Assembly (NCBI GenBank): GCA_964372275.1
Contig: CAYJRR010000133.1
Location: forward strand, 1-8,720
From: CAYJRR01 sp964372275 [NCBI: uncultured bacterium]
Lineage (GTDB): Bacteria > CAYJRR01
DNA: 8,720 nucleotides
Direction: 5' to 3'
Positions 1 through 5,399 of this stretch are shown here, one piece after another. The notes beneath the pieces are model-generated. The model worked only from the letters and a program-made list of their open reading frames with translations, was not told the DNA's origin and searched no databases. Every line of letters starts with the position of its first letter. The stretch's first letter is position 1. The position numbers and the translations under genes are program-made.

Positions 1-118
1 CCAACGCCGCCTCGAGCTGCCCCTCCACCCGACTCGCCTGCCCCCCCACCGTCCGCCCAAGCCCGTCGAACCACTCCTCGACGTCGATGGTGAGGGTGAT
101 CGTCGGAGGTCGGCTCAC
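1..118 (-). CDS. Polysaccharide deacetylase (NodB-like), N-terminal fragment cut by window edge
   Basis: Only the first 39 codons are present; the gene runs off the left edge. The GTG start at 118 gives residues beginning VSRPPTITLTIDVEEWFDGL. The stretch LTIDVEEWF is the hallmark first strand of NodB-fold deacetylases of the kind found in exosortase (XrtA/PEP-CTERM) polysaccharide loci, whose members typically begin with an LTVDVEDYF-like segment; the Asp of IDVE is the usual first acidic active-site position. A following RVEGQLEAAL matches the helix that normally comes next. Such enzymes remove N-acetyl (or other acyl) groups from glycans, in the cytoplasm or periplasm depending on subfamily; too little is visible to decide. 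The start lies 13 bp downstream of the membrane-protein stop, so the two are probably co-transcribed. The ribosome site is weak (purine-rich GAGCGAG). No other in-frame start was seen close upstream. The fold call is fairly sure; substrate is unknown. Confidence 0.72.
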   Translation of the reverse strand, partial: MSRPPTITLTIDVEEWFDGLGRTVGGQASRVEGQLEAAL

Positions 119-131
119 GGCACCGTCTCGC

Positions 132-1436
132 TCACGCCCGTCCGCGCGCCCGCGCCGGCTGCATCGCCATCTCGTCGTCCGCGCCCGCGGATCGTCGCGA
201 GAGCCCGACGGCCGCCAACGCGAAGAACATCGGCAGGACCTGCGCCCGGTGCCGATACGCCGTCCCGACGTTTCCGGACACCAGCGCGTAGGAGATCGTC
301 ATCGCCACCGCCATTCCGAGCACCAGCCACGCCTCCGATTTCGAACGGCGAAGCGCGGCCGGCATCCCCCGGAAGACCCAGAAGCTCAGACCGTACCAAG
401 CGATCGTTTCGGGGATGGTGAGCATCTGCAACGTCCCCTCGATCTGCCACGGAAACGGCGCGAACAGGAAGTAGGCGATACCCAGCGGCAGGAATCGAAG
501 CGCATTCCCGACTGACGAAATGTCGACGTCCTGCAAATATCCGGAGTTGGCGCCGAGCGCGAAGCCGGCACGCAGCGTATTGAGGTCCTGAAAGGTAATC
601 CCTTGAAGCGCCTCCTGGGAGAATCCGGCCAACTGCAGGCCGACCAGCAGGACGATCGAGACCACGAGCCCGGTGACGAAGTTGCGGCCGAAGTTGGCGC
701 CCGGCGCGAGGATCGACGGTCCGATCGCCGCGATGGTGACGAACAGGAGCAGGTAGGGGCGCAACAGCCCCATCACCACCAGCCATGCGCTGATCCACAG
801 CACCTTCCGCAGCGAGAATCGCGTTCGGATCTCGAGGACGCCCAACACGAATCCCGTGACCGCGAGAATCAAGAACGAGTCCCGGATGTTCAGCGAGCTC
901 CACAGGACGAGCGACGGAAAGAAGGCGAGCAGATAGGCCGCCCACCGCGCGGCAACCGCGTCGCCGAGCCGTAGCGCGATCCGCGCGCCCAGCGACACGT
1001 TCCAGGCGCCGGCCAGACTCGTCAGCACGATCATCCCGAGCGACGGGTTTCCGAGCAGGAAGGCCGACACGCCGTTCAGCAGGAGGAACGCCGAGCGCCC
1101 CGGCGTCATGTGGTTCTCCATCACCTCCGGCGGAAGCCGACCCGACCAGATCGCCGCGAGCGTCTCGCCGCACCACGCGTAGTAACCGCTGTCCGGCGCC
1201 ATCACCGCCGAGTAGCCGCCGTACAGCAGGATCAGTCCGAGGACCAGGCGCAGGAAGAATGCCGATCGCGCGATGCGCGAGATCTCCGGACCGATCTCCG
1301 TCTCCACCGCCGCCACGGAGACGTTTCGCTCGAAAACCGGGCGCGCACCGACCGAGCCGAGGAAGACGAAGACGGCGATGACGCAGAAGGCGGCCGAGAG
1401 CAGCGCGACGACGGCGATGGGGTCGATTCCGCTCAT
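132..1436 (-). CDS. Polytopic membrane protein, possible GT-C type glycosyltransferase or polysaccharide polymerase
   Basis: A 434-residue integral membrane protein. Hydrophobic segments are visible at about residues 6-30, 60-80, 115-150, 164-200, 212-240, 252-270, 316-330, 345-356, 368-388 and 398-412, so roughly ten helices. After the second helix there is a loop with PDSGYYAW (Asp82), placed like the first-loop acidic residue of GT-C transferases (ArnT/PMT type) that use polyprenyl-phosphate sugars. The segments FPSLVLWSSLNIRDSF (173-188) and GNVGTAYRHRAQVLP (388-402) resemble conserved parts of uncharacterised membrane proteins in exopolysaccharide loci, some labelled ArnT-like and some EpsG/Wzy-like; I cannot choose between them. 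The ATG at 1436 overlaps the upstream glycosyltransferase stop by four bases (ATGA), with a good Shine-Dalgarno GGGAAG at 1444-1449, seven bases away. This supports the start and translational coupling. The reading frame is open further upstream, but that part is a shadow of the neighbouring gene. Confidence 0.8.
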   Translation of the reverse strand: MSGIDPIAVVALLSAAFCVIAVFVFLGSVGARPVFERNVSVAAVETEIGPEISRIARSAFFLRLVLGLILLYGGYSAVMAPDSGYYAWCGETLAAIWSGRLPPEVMENHMTPGRSAFLLLNGVSAFLLGNPSLGMIVLTSLAGAWNVSLGARIALRLGDAVAARWAAYLLAFFPSLVLWSSLNIRDSFLILAVTGFVLGVLEIRTRFSLRKVLWISAWLVVMGLLRPYLLLFVTIAAIGPSILAPGANFGRNFVTGLVVSIVLLVGLQLAGFSQEALQGITFQDLNTLRAGFALGANSGYLQDVDISSVGNALRFLPLGIAYFLFAPFPWQIEGTLQMLTIPETIAWYGLSFWVFRGMPAALRRSKSEAWLVLGMAVAMTISYALVSGNVGTAYRHRAQVLPMFFALAAVGLSRRSAGADDEMAMQPARARGRA

Positions 1437-2509
1437 CCGCAGACTTCCCGGAGTATCTCCAGAACGCGGGGCGCGTGCACGGCCGCCGAATAGCGCTCCT
1501 CGACCGTGCGCCGCCCGGCGCGACCGAGCCTCTCCCGGAGACGCACGTCGGTCGCCAGCTCGAGCAGGCGTTCGACCCACTCGTCTTCGGTGGCGGCGAG
1601 CCGGCCGTTCTGGCCATCGCGGATCACCTCCCCGTTCATGCCGACGGGCGAGGCGACCGCCGGTATTCCGAGCGACATGTAGAGCAGGGCCTTGAGGGCG
1701 CACTTGCCTTTGGTCCACTCCTCGTCGGGGAGCGGCATGATCCCGACGTCGAATCGGTTCAGCTCCGGGATCTCCCGCGCGGCGCTCCAGGGAGCGACGT
1801 AGGTCGGAACCCCCTCCAGCTCGAAGGCGTCCGTTCCGATGACGTGCAGAACGACGGGGACCTCGCGCGCCACCCGTCGAAGGGCGCCGTCCAACGTGCG
1901 GAGATGTGGAACGGTGGTCGCGCTTCCGCTCCAGCCGATCACGACCGGCGTCCGCTCCTCGTACCGATCGCGCGGGCGGTAGAGGTCGGTGTCGATCGTG
2001 CTCGGCACGACGGTGACGCTCCCGTTGTGACGGCGCGCGTACTCCGCCAGGTAGTCGTTCCCGACCACGACGTGACGACTCATCCGGCAGATCTCGGCCG
2101 TCTTGCCCGCGAACTTCAGCGCCGCCCACCGCGCGTTCGCGGCCGCCGTGTCGGCGAGAAAGATGGCGTCGTCGAACTCGTAGACGATCGGGACGCCGAG
2201 CCAGGCGATGAAGCGCTCGAGCAGCGCGGGGCCGATCGGCCACGCCGTGCGGTGGAGCCAGATCGCGTCGAACGTCCGCACGCGGCGCAGTTGCAGCACC
2301 CGGCTCGCCATGCACCGGGCCAGCATCCACGCCTTCGCGGCGGTCGATCCCGTGCCGTGGAGCAGCCGCTGCTCCGCTTCGGACATCAACGTGACCGGAT
2401 GGAGCTCCACCCCGGCGGCCGTCAGCCGTGCGCTCCACTGCTCGATTCGGTAGCGCTGGCTGGGACTCGTGTTCCAGGCGTACGGCAGGAGGAGCAGCAC
2501 GCGGGGCAT
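1433..2509 (-). CDS. Glycosyltransferase, GT-B fold (GT4-like)
   Basis: A 358-residue soluble glycosyltransferase with two Rossmann-like halves. The N-terminal half has the first strand VLLLLPY (4-10), SQRYRIEQW (17-25) and YEFDDAIF (110-117). The linker carries VVGNDYLAEYA (148-158) and VPSTIDTDLYRP (168-179), the usual domain junction. The C-terminal nucleotide-sugar half opens with VVIGWSGS (189-196) and has FDVGIMPLPDEEW (253-265) followed by KGKCALKALLYMSLGIPAV (267-285). The classic EX7E pair of GT4 is not intact; a Lys-rich GKCALK stretch replaces it, a variation I recall from other glycan-locus transferases. It probably transfers a sugar from a nucleotide donor to a lipid-linked glycan at the cytoplasmic membrane face. 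It is preceded by 128 bp of noncoding DNA, so it may start its own transcript. An AGGGG at 2514-2518 lies four bases before the ATG. The following membrane gene overlaps it by four bases. Sugar specificity is not predictable. Confidence 0.88.
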   Translation of the reverse strand: MPRVLLLLPYAWNTSPSQRYRIEQWSARLTAAGVELHPVTLMSEAEQRLLHGTGSTAAKAWMLARCMASRVLQLRRVRTFDAIWLHRTAWPIGPALLERFIAWLGVPIVYEFDDAIFLADTAAANARWAALKFAGKTAEICRMSRHVVVGNDYLAEYARRHNGSVTVVPSTIDTDLYRPRDRYEERTPVVIGWSGSATTVPHLRTLDGALRRVAREVPVVLHVIGTDAFELEGVPTYVAPWSAAREIPELNRFDVGIMPLPDEEWTKGKCALKALLYMSLGIPAVASPVGMNGEVIRDGQNGRLAATEDEWVERLLELATDVRLRERLGRAGRRTVEERYSAAVHAPRVLEILREVCG

Positions 2510-2515
2510 CGGGCC

Positions 2516-2525
2516 CCTAGCCTAG
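2516..2525. repeat. Tandem CCTAG pentamer upstream of glycosyltransferase start
   Basis: Two adjacent CCTAG copies lie 7 to 16 bases upstream of the ATG at 2509. Read on the minus strand, the proximal copy overlaps the AGGGG ribosome-site candidate. CTAG is scarce in many GC-rich genomes, so a tandem pair is mildly notable. No function is claimed. Confidence 0.4.
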
Positions 2526-2574
2526 TCCGGAGTCAGCCGTGCCGGCGAGCCTCCGGTGAGGAGACCCTCGGGAA

Positions 2575-2592
2575 GCCATCGCCGGCGACGGC
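2575..2592. repeat. 18-bp near-perfect palindrome, possible operator or RNA stem
   Basis: The sequence GCCATCGCCGGCGACGGC is its own reverse complement except for one symmetric pair (positions 4 and 15). In minus-strand RNA the exception becomes a G-U wobble, so a seven-pair stem with a CCGG loop can form. It sits in the gap after the coiled-coil stop and 66 bp before the glycosyltransferase start. No T-run follows on the minus strand, so an intrinsic terminator is unlikely. A protein-binding site or transcript stem is possible. GC-rich DNA makes such palindromes fairly common by chance. Confidence 0.35.
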
Positions 2593-2637
2593 CCGGAGGA
2601 GCGGACGGCCGCATCGAGATACCGCGGACGGTCCAAC

Positions 2638-3117
2638 CTACTTTTCCGAGGGACCGAGATCCGATTCTTCACTCGAGGGAGACGGTGCTCCGTTCAGTCC
2701 GAGATGATCCTTCACCCGGCGAACGTCGTTCCTCATACCCCCCAGTTCGACGCGCACCTCGGAAAGCTCGGTACGCACCTCCGACAGACCCCCGCGCAGG
2801 TCCGAAACTTCGGCGCGCACCTCCGATAGGCCGCCCCTCAGGTCCGATACTTCCGTGCGAACGCCCGAGAGGCCGCCATGCAGATCCGAAACTTCGGCAC
2901 GCAGGTCCGAAAGGCCGGTTTCGACCCTCCGAACGTCGGTTCGAAGGAACGCCACTTCGACTTGCAAGTGGTCGACCTTGCCACTCAATCCGCCGAGGTC
3001 CTGGCGAAACTGACTCATCTCCTGTTTCAGCGCGCCGTGCCCCTCGGCGATCACCTTCACGTTCGACTCGATCCGCTCGAGAATCGGGCCCCAGTTCTTC
3101 TCCTCCGCGTGCGGCAT
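2638..3117 (-). CDS. Coiled-coil repeat protein of unknown function
   Basis: A 159-residue, highly charged protein with no signal peptide or membrane segment. Residues about 17-60 already look amphipathic. Residues about 69-124 are a tandem array of 14-residue units (two heptads) such as LSEVRAEVSDLRGG, with Leu/Val at core positions, so a long parallel or antiparallel coiled coil is expected. The C-terminal 20 residues (APSPSSEESDLGPSEK) are Ser/Glu-rich and likely disordered. I do not recognise a family. Simple coiled coils like this can tether or oligomerise partners, but no partner can be named. I chose the ATG at 3117; a GTG seven codons upstream at 3138 is in frame, but neither has a clear Shine-Dalgarno. 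The gene is set off by 122 and 128 bp of noncoding DNA inside an otherwise tightly packed gene string. By hand count about a quarter of its codons end in A or T, roughly twice the glycosyltransferase sampled upstream. Confidence 0.75.
   Translation of the reverse strand: MPHAEEKNWGPILERIESNVKVIAEGHGALKQEMSQFRQDLGGLSGKVDHLQVEVAFLRTDVRRVETGLSDLRAEVSDLHGGLSGVRTEVSDLRGGLSEVRAEVSDLRGGLSEVRTELSEVRVELGGMRNDVRRVKDHLGLNGAPSPSSEESDLGPSEK
2746..2938 (-). repeat. 42-bp tandem repeat array inside the coiled-coil gene
   Basis: At least four consecutive 42-base units can be aligned at 2771-2812, 2813-2854, 2855-2896 and 2897-2938, sharing a CTCCGA...AGGTCCGAAACTTCG-like pattern; a weaker unit continues toward 2746. 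Each unit encodes 14 residues (two heptads). DNA-level identity, including synonymous positions such as the repeated GAAGTTTCGGA on the minus strand, points to growth by duplication rather than protein-level convergence alone. Confidence 0.8.
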
Positions 3118-3123
3118 GCGAGC

Positions 3124-3151
3124 AGGATACGCACGCACCGCACTCGATCAA
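3124..3151 (-). promoter_or_regulatory. Weak sigma70-like promoter candidate for the coiled-coil gene
   Basis: On the minus strand TTGATC (3146-3151, four of six to TTGACA) and TATCCT (3124-3129, four of six to TATAAT) are 16 bases apart. The -10 ends six bases before the ATG at 3117, so transcription from it would give an almost leaderless message; that would fit the lack of a Shine-Dalgarno but also weakens the case. It is incompatible with the alternative GTG start at 3138. Confidence 0.22.
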
Positions 3152-3178
3152 GACCCACGGATGCCCCACAGGTCGGAC

Positions 3179-3214
3179 CTCGCTCCGATCCGCGGCAACT
3201 CCGCAGGAAGCGAG
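3179..3214. repeat. Imperfect inverted repeat (stem-loop) after the GT-B stop
   Basis: Outer arms CTCGCT (3179-3184) and AGCGAG (3209-3214), extended by CC/GG across one bulged base, enclose an inner stem GCGG (3192-3195) / CCGC (3201-3204). It lies 26 bases past the stop of the upstream minus-strand gene. It could end or stabilise that transcript, but no T-run follows it, so a classical intrinsic terminator is not supported. Confidence 0.3.
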
Positions 3215-3239
3215 CGGAAGCTCTTCCCATCGTTCGCGT

Positions 3240-4436
3240 TCATCTCCGCGCCAGATCCACATGGAGCGCGAGCTGCGTGGACACCGCCTGTTCCAGGCCG
3301 TAGTGACGGACCGCCGCTTCGCGACATCGCGACGGCAACTCGGGGTCACGAATCAGATCCAGCAGGTCCCGCAGGGCGGCTCCATACGCCGCCTCGGTGT
3401 GCTCGCGCACCACGGTTCCGGTCCGGGTTTCGCTCACGATGAGGTCGACATCTCCGCAGTTGGGCGTGACCGCCACCGGCAGCCCGGCCGCGAGATACTC
3501 GCCGACCTTCGTCGCCGAGGTCGCGATGTTCGATCGGCCCTCCGCCAGGAGGAAGACCGCGGCGTGATGGCGGCGCAGGAGCGCGGGAACCTCGTCGGCG
3601 TCGGCCGGACCGATCTCGATATCGCCCGGGGCAATTCCACGCGCCGCCGCCCGCGCGAGCAGCGCCTCCCGGTCGGAGCGGGTGGCGATCCGCAGCCTCG
3701 TTCGCGGCACGTGGGTCTTCGCCACGCGCATGAAGTCGAACAGCTCGTCGACGAGATACCGCCCGCCGAGAGATCCGAGATAGATCAGTCCGACATCGCC
3801 CTCGGCCGCGGCGCCCGATCGCCGCTCGAAGCGGTCGACGTCGATGCAGCTGCCGACCACCGCGATCGCCCGGCCTCGCCGCGCCACCACCGGATCGGAG
3901 AGGATCGCCGACCGGGCACGTCTCGACAGCGCCACGATCGCGTCGGCACGGCGATACATCGATCGGGCGATCCAGCTCGCCAGCCGGTATCCGGCCGACG
4001 TCGGCTGCCAGATCCGGTTGTCGAGCTGCTCCTCCGGCCAGAACCCCTCGTTGTGGAAGACGACCCGAACCGGCAGGAAGAGGCCGAGCAGCCAACCGAC
4101 GATCCCTCCGACGTAGGTCCGTGCGTGGACGACGCGGATCCGGTGGCGAACGATCCACCAGGCGCCGAACAGGACCCCTCGCAGGATGTCCCACGCCGTC
4201 GAAACGTTCCGCGGACGCTTGTGGTAGACGAGGTTCTTCCATCGGATTCCACGACGCTCGAGCTCCCGCCGCACCGTCGCGGTCGACTCGGCGTCGGCGG
4301 TGTCCGCCGGCTTGTCGTAGGTGACCAGGAAGACCTCTTCGCCGCGCTCGGCGAGACCGTGCACCACCGGAAGGACGAGGGCGCGCCCGAGCGGCTCGGT
4401 CGCCCCCCAATAGACGAGGTAGAGGCAGCGCGTCAC
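3240..4436 (-). CDS. Glycosyltransferase, GT-B fold (GT4-like)
   Basis: A 398-residue glycosyltransferase. It starts CLYLVYWGATEPLGRALVLP (4-23), a loop typical of GT-B acceptor domains. It continues with VVHARTYVGGIVG (102-114), ADAIVALSRRARSAI (164-178) and VVGSCIDVDRF (193-203), the inter-domain junction. The donor half has LIYLGSLGGRYLVDELF (217-233) and SATKVGEYLAAGLPVAVTP (307-325), the phosphate/ribose-binding region in which KVGEYLA.GLP is typical; the standard EX7E spacing is absent. It probably adds one sugar to a growing lipid-linked or soluble glycan in the cytoplasm. The GTG at 4436 overlaps the upstream GT2 stop by four bases (GTGA), which fixes the start and suggests coupled translation. 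The frame is open well upstream of 4436, but that part lies over the GT2 gene in another frame. It is followed by 122 bp without genes. Donor and acceptor are unknown. Confidence 0.86.
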   Translation of the reverse strand: MTRCLYLVYWGATEPLGRALVLPVVHGLAERGEEVFLVTYDKPADTADAESTATVRRELERRGIRWKNLVYHKRPRNVSTAWDILRGVLFGAWWIVRHRIRVVHARTYVGGIVGWLLGLFLPVRVVFHNEGFWPEEQLDNRIWQPTSAGYRLASWIARSMYRRADAIVALSRRARSAILSDPVVARRGRAIAVVGSCIDVDRFERRSGAAAEGDVGLIYLGSLGGRYLVDELFDFMRVAKTHVPRTRLRIATRSDREALLARAAARGIAPGDIEIGPADADEVPALLRRHHAAVFLLAEGRSNIATSATKVGEYLAAGLPVAVTPNCGDVDLIVSETRTGTVVREHTEAAYGAALRDLLDLIRDPELPSRCREAAVRHYGLEQAVSTQLALHVDLARR

Positions 4437-5350
4437 ACCGTTCCCGGACGCGGGTTCCCGCGAACGACGCGGAGCAGGTGCCGGATCGGGAATCCGACGA
4501 ACCGTCCGGTCAGCGACGGATCGCGCGCCAAGGCCCGCAGCCCGTAGCCGGCGGCACGGCCGAGATTGCCGGACCAGAAGCACGAACCCGCGAGCACCGA
4601 GTCGTTGTAGGCCAGGCATCGCCGCCGCAACCGCCGAAGGTCCTCCGGCAGTGCCACCGACGCGAACGCCTTGTCGAGAACCCGCACCGATTCGCGCTCG
4701 AGCATCCGCACGCTTCGACTCATGTTCGTCGCGTGGCGTCGATAGAGGACGAGCGGGTCCGGAACCCACGCCACCTCCTCGCGAAGCCGAAGGCGGAGGA
4801 GCAGGTCCCAATCCGCCATGTTCGCCAGCCCCTCGTCGTACCCCCCGAGCTCCTCGAAGAGATCGTTCCGGATCAGCAGCGTGGAGGGGGTCGCCTTCGG
4901 GATCCCTTCGCGGTGGAAGAGGATCGATTCGAGGTCGAGCCGTATCGGCGTCTCGGGCGTGCGGTCGGTCTCGGGGACGCGGATCGACTTCAGCTCGGCA
5001 TCCACCGTCCGGATACCGGTGAGCACCGCCCGCTGGCCCGGTCGAAGGGCCCGGACCTGCCGTTCGAGCTTGTCGGGCAACCAGACGTCGTCGGCATCGA
5101 GGAAGGCGATCCAATCGGTACGAAGCTCCGCCGCGCCGCGGTTCCTCGCCTTGGAGACGCCTCCGTTCGGCTGCCGCACGCAACGGACGCCCCCCCCGAA
5201 ACCGGACGCGATCTCCGGCGTTCGATCGGTCGAACCGTCGTCCACGACGACGACGTCGACGGCGGGATGCGTCTGCCCCCGCACCCCCTCCAGCGCCGCC
5301 GCGAGGTAGTTCTGCGCGTTGTAGGCCGGGATCACGACCCCGATCTTCAT
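4433..5350 (-). CDS. Family 2 glycosyltransferase (GT-A fold)
   Basis: A 305-residue GT2 enzyme with all the expected marks: IGVVIPAYNAQNYL (3-16), VVVVDDGSTDRT (33-44) for the nucleotide, NGGVSKARNRGA (62-73), FLDADDVW (83-90) with the metal-binding DAD, and MADWDLLLRL (178-187) holding the likely catalytic acidic residue. It would transfer a sugar from a nucleotide donor on the cytoplasmic side, using an inverting mechanism as is usual for this family. I chose the ATG at 5350 because it directly precedes the first beta strand; an in-frame ATG at 5392 would add 14 residues of no family likeness and use up nearly all of the intergenic gap. Only a weak CAGG precedes the start. This is the first gene of the leftward set, divergent from 5400-6296. 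Its stop overlaps the next gene by four bases. Confidence 0.9.
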   Translation of the reverse strand: MKIGVVIPAYNAQNYLAAALEGVRGQTHPAVDVVVVDDGSTDRTPEIASGFGGGVRCVRQPNGGVSKARNRGAAELRTDWIAFLDADDVWLPDKLERQVRALRPGQRAVLTGIRTVDAELKSIRVPETDRTPETPIRLDLESILFHREGIPKATPSTLLIRNDLFEELGGYDEGLANMADWDLLLRLRLREEVAWVPDPLVLYRRHATNMSRSVRMLERESVRVLDKAFASVALPEDLRRLRRRCLAYNDSVLAGSCFWSGNLGRAAGYGLRALARDPSLTGRFVGFPIRHLLRVVRGNPRPGTV

Positions 5351-5399
5351 TGCCTGGTGGATACTACGCGGTAGAACACCGTTTCGAAGCATTCATCCG
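5351..5399. promoter_or_regulatory. Divergent intergenic region with putative back-to-back promoters
   Basis: Both halves of the locus must be driven from here or from outside. On the plus strand TTGCCT (5350-5355) and TAGAAC (5372-5377) are 16 bases apart, each four of six to sigma70 consensus. On the minus strand TTCGAA (5383-5388) and TAGTAT (5361-5366) are also 16 apart. The two candidates overlap. In the overlap lies CTAC-GCG-GTAG (5364-5374), an inverted repeat that could be an operator serving both directions. All matches are weak and could be chance; no regulator gene is in the window. Confidence 0.3.

Larger units (their letters stand above)
2510..2637. other. Noncoding gap between coiled-coil gene and glycosyltransferase
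   Basis: These 128 bp separate the stop of the coiled-coil gene from the start of the downstream glycosyltransferase on the same strand. They contain an 18-bp near-palindrome (2575-2592), a tandem CCTAG-CCTAG just upstream of the glycosyltransferase start (2516-2525), and a short direct repeat GCGGACGG (2601-2608 and 2624-2631). I saw no convincing -35/-10 pair and no stem followed by a T-run on the minus strand. A promoter for the 1433-2509 operon would be expected here, but I cannot point to it. Confidence 0.5.
3118..3239. other. Noncoding gap upstream of the coiled-coil gene
   Basis: These 122 bp separate the stop of the GT-B gene (3240) from the coiled-coil start. They hold an imperfect hairpin close after the upstream stop (3179-3214), a short GGAAG-CT-CTTCC inverted repeat (3216-3227), and a weak promoter-like pair next to the coiled-coil start. 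No open frame here looks coding. Confidence 0.5.

Noticed and set aside
115-1617. 500-codon open frame on the minus strand
   Set aside because: It is a shifted frame of the membrane protein and glycosyltransferase genes; its product is Arg/Gly/Ala-rich with no hydrophobic helices, whereas the chosen frame gives a clear polytopic protein.
1475-2707. 410-codon open frame on the plus strand
   Set aside because: It is antisense to the GT-B gene and runs through the gap into the coiled-coil gene; no domain is recognisable.
2771-2938. 42-bp repeats as a CRISPR or noncoding satellite
   Set aside because: The units are contiguous without spacers, stay in one reading frame and encode a regular two-heptad pattern, so they are protein repeats.
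3216-3227. GGAAG-CT-CTTCC inverted repeat as a terminator
   Set aside because: The stem is five pairs with a two-base loop, too tight, and no T-run follows on either strand.
2556-4547. 663-codon open frame on the plus strand
   Set aside because: It lies antisense to three supported genes and across two gaps; its product is Arg/Pro-rich without family motifs. Long antisense frames are normal in GC-rich DNA.
5390-5392. Upstream ATG for the minus-strand GT2 gene
   Set aside because: It would leave only seven bases to the divergent start at 5400 and add residues unlike any GT2 N-terminus; the ATG at 5350 directly precedes the first strand.
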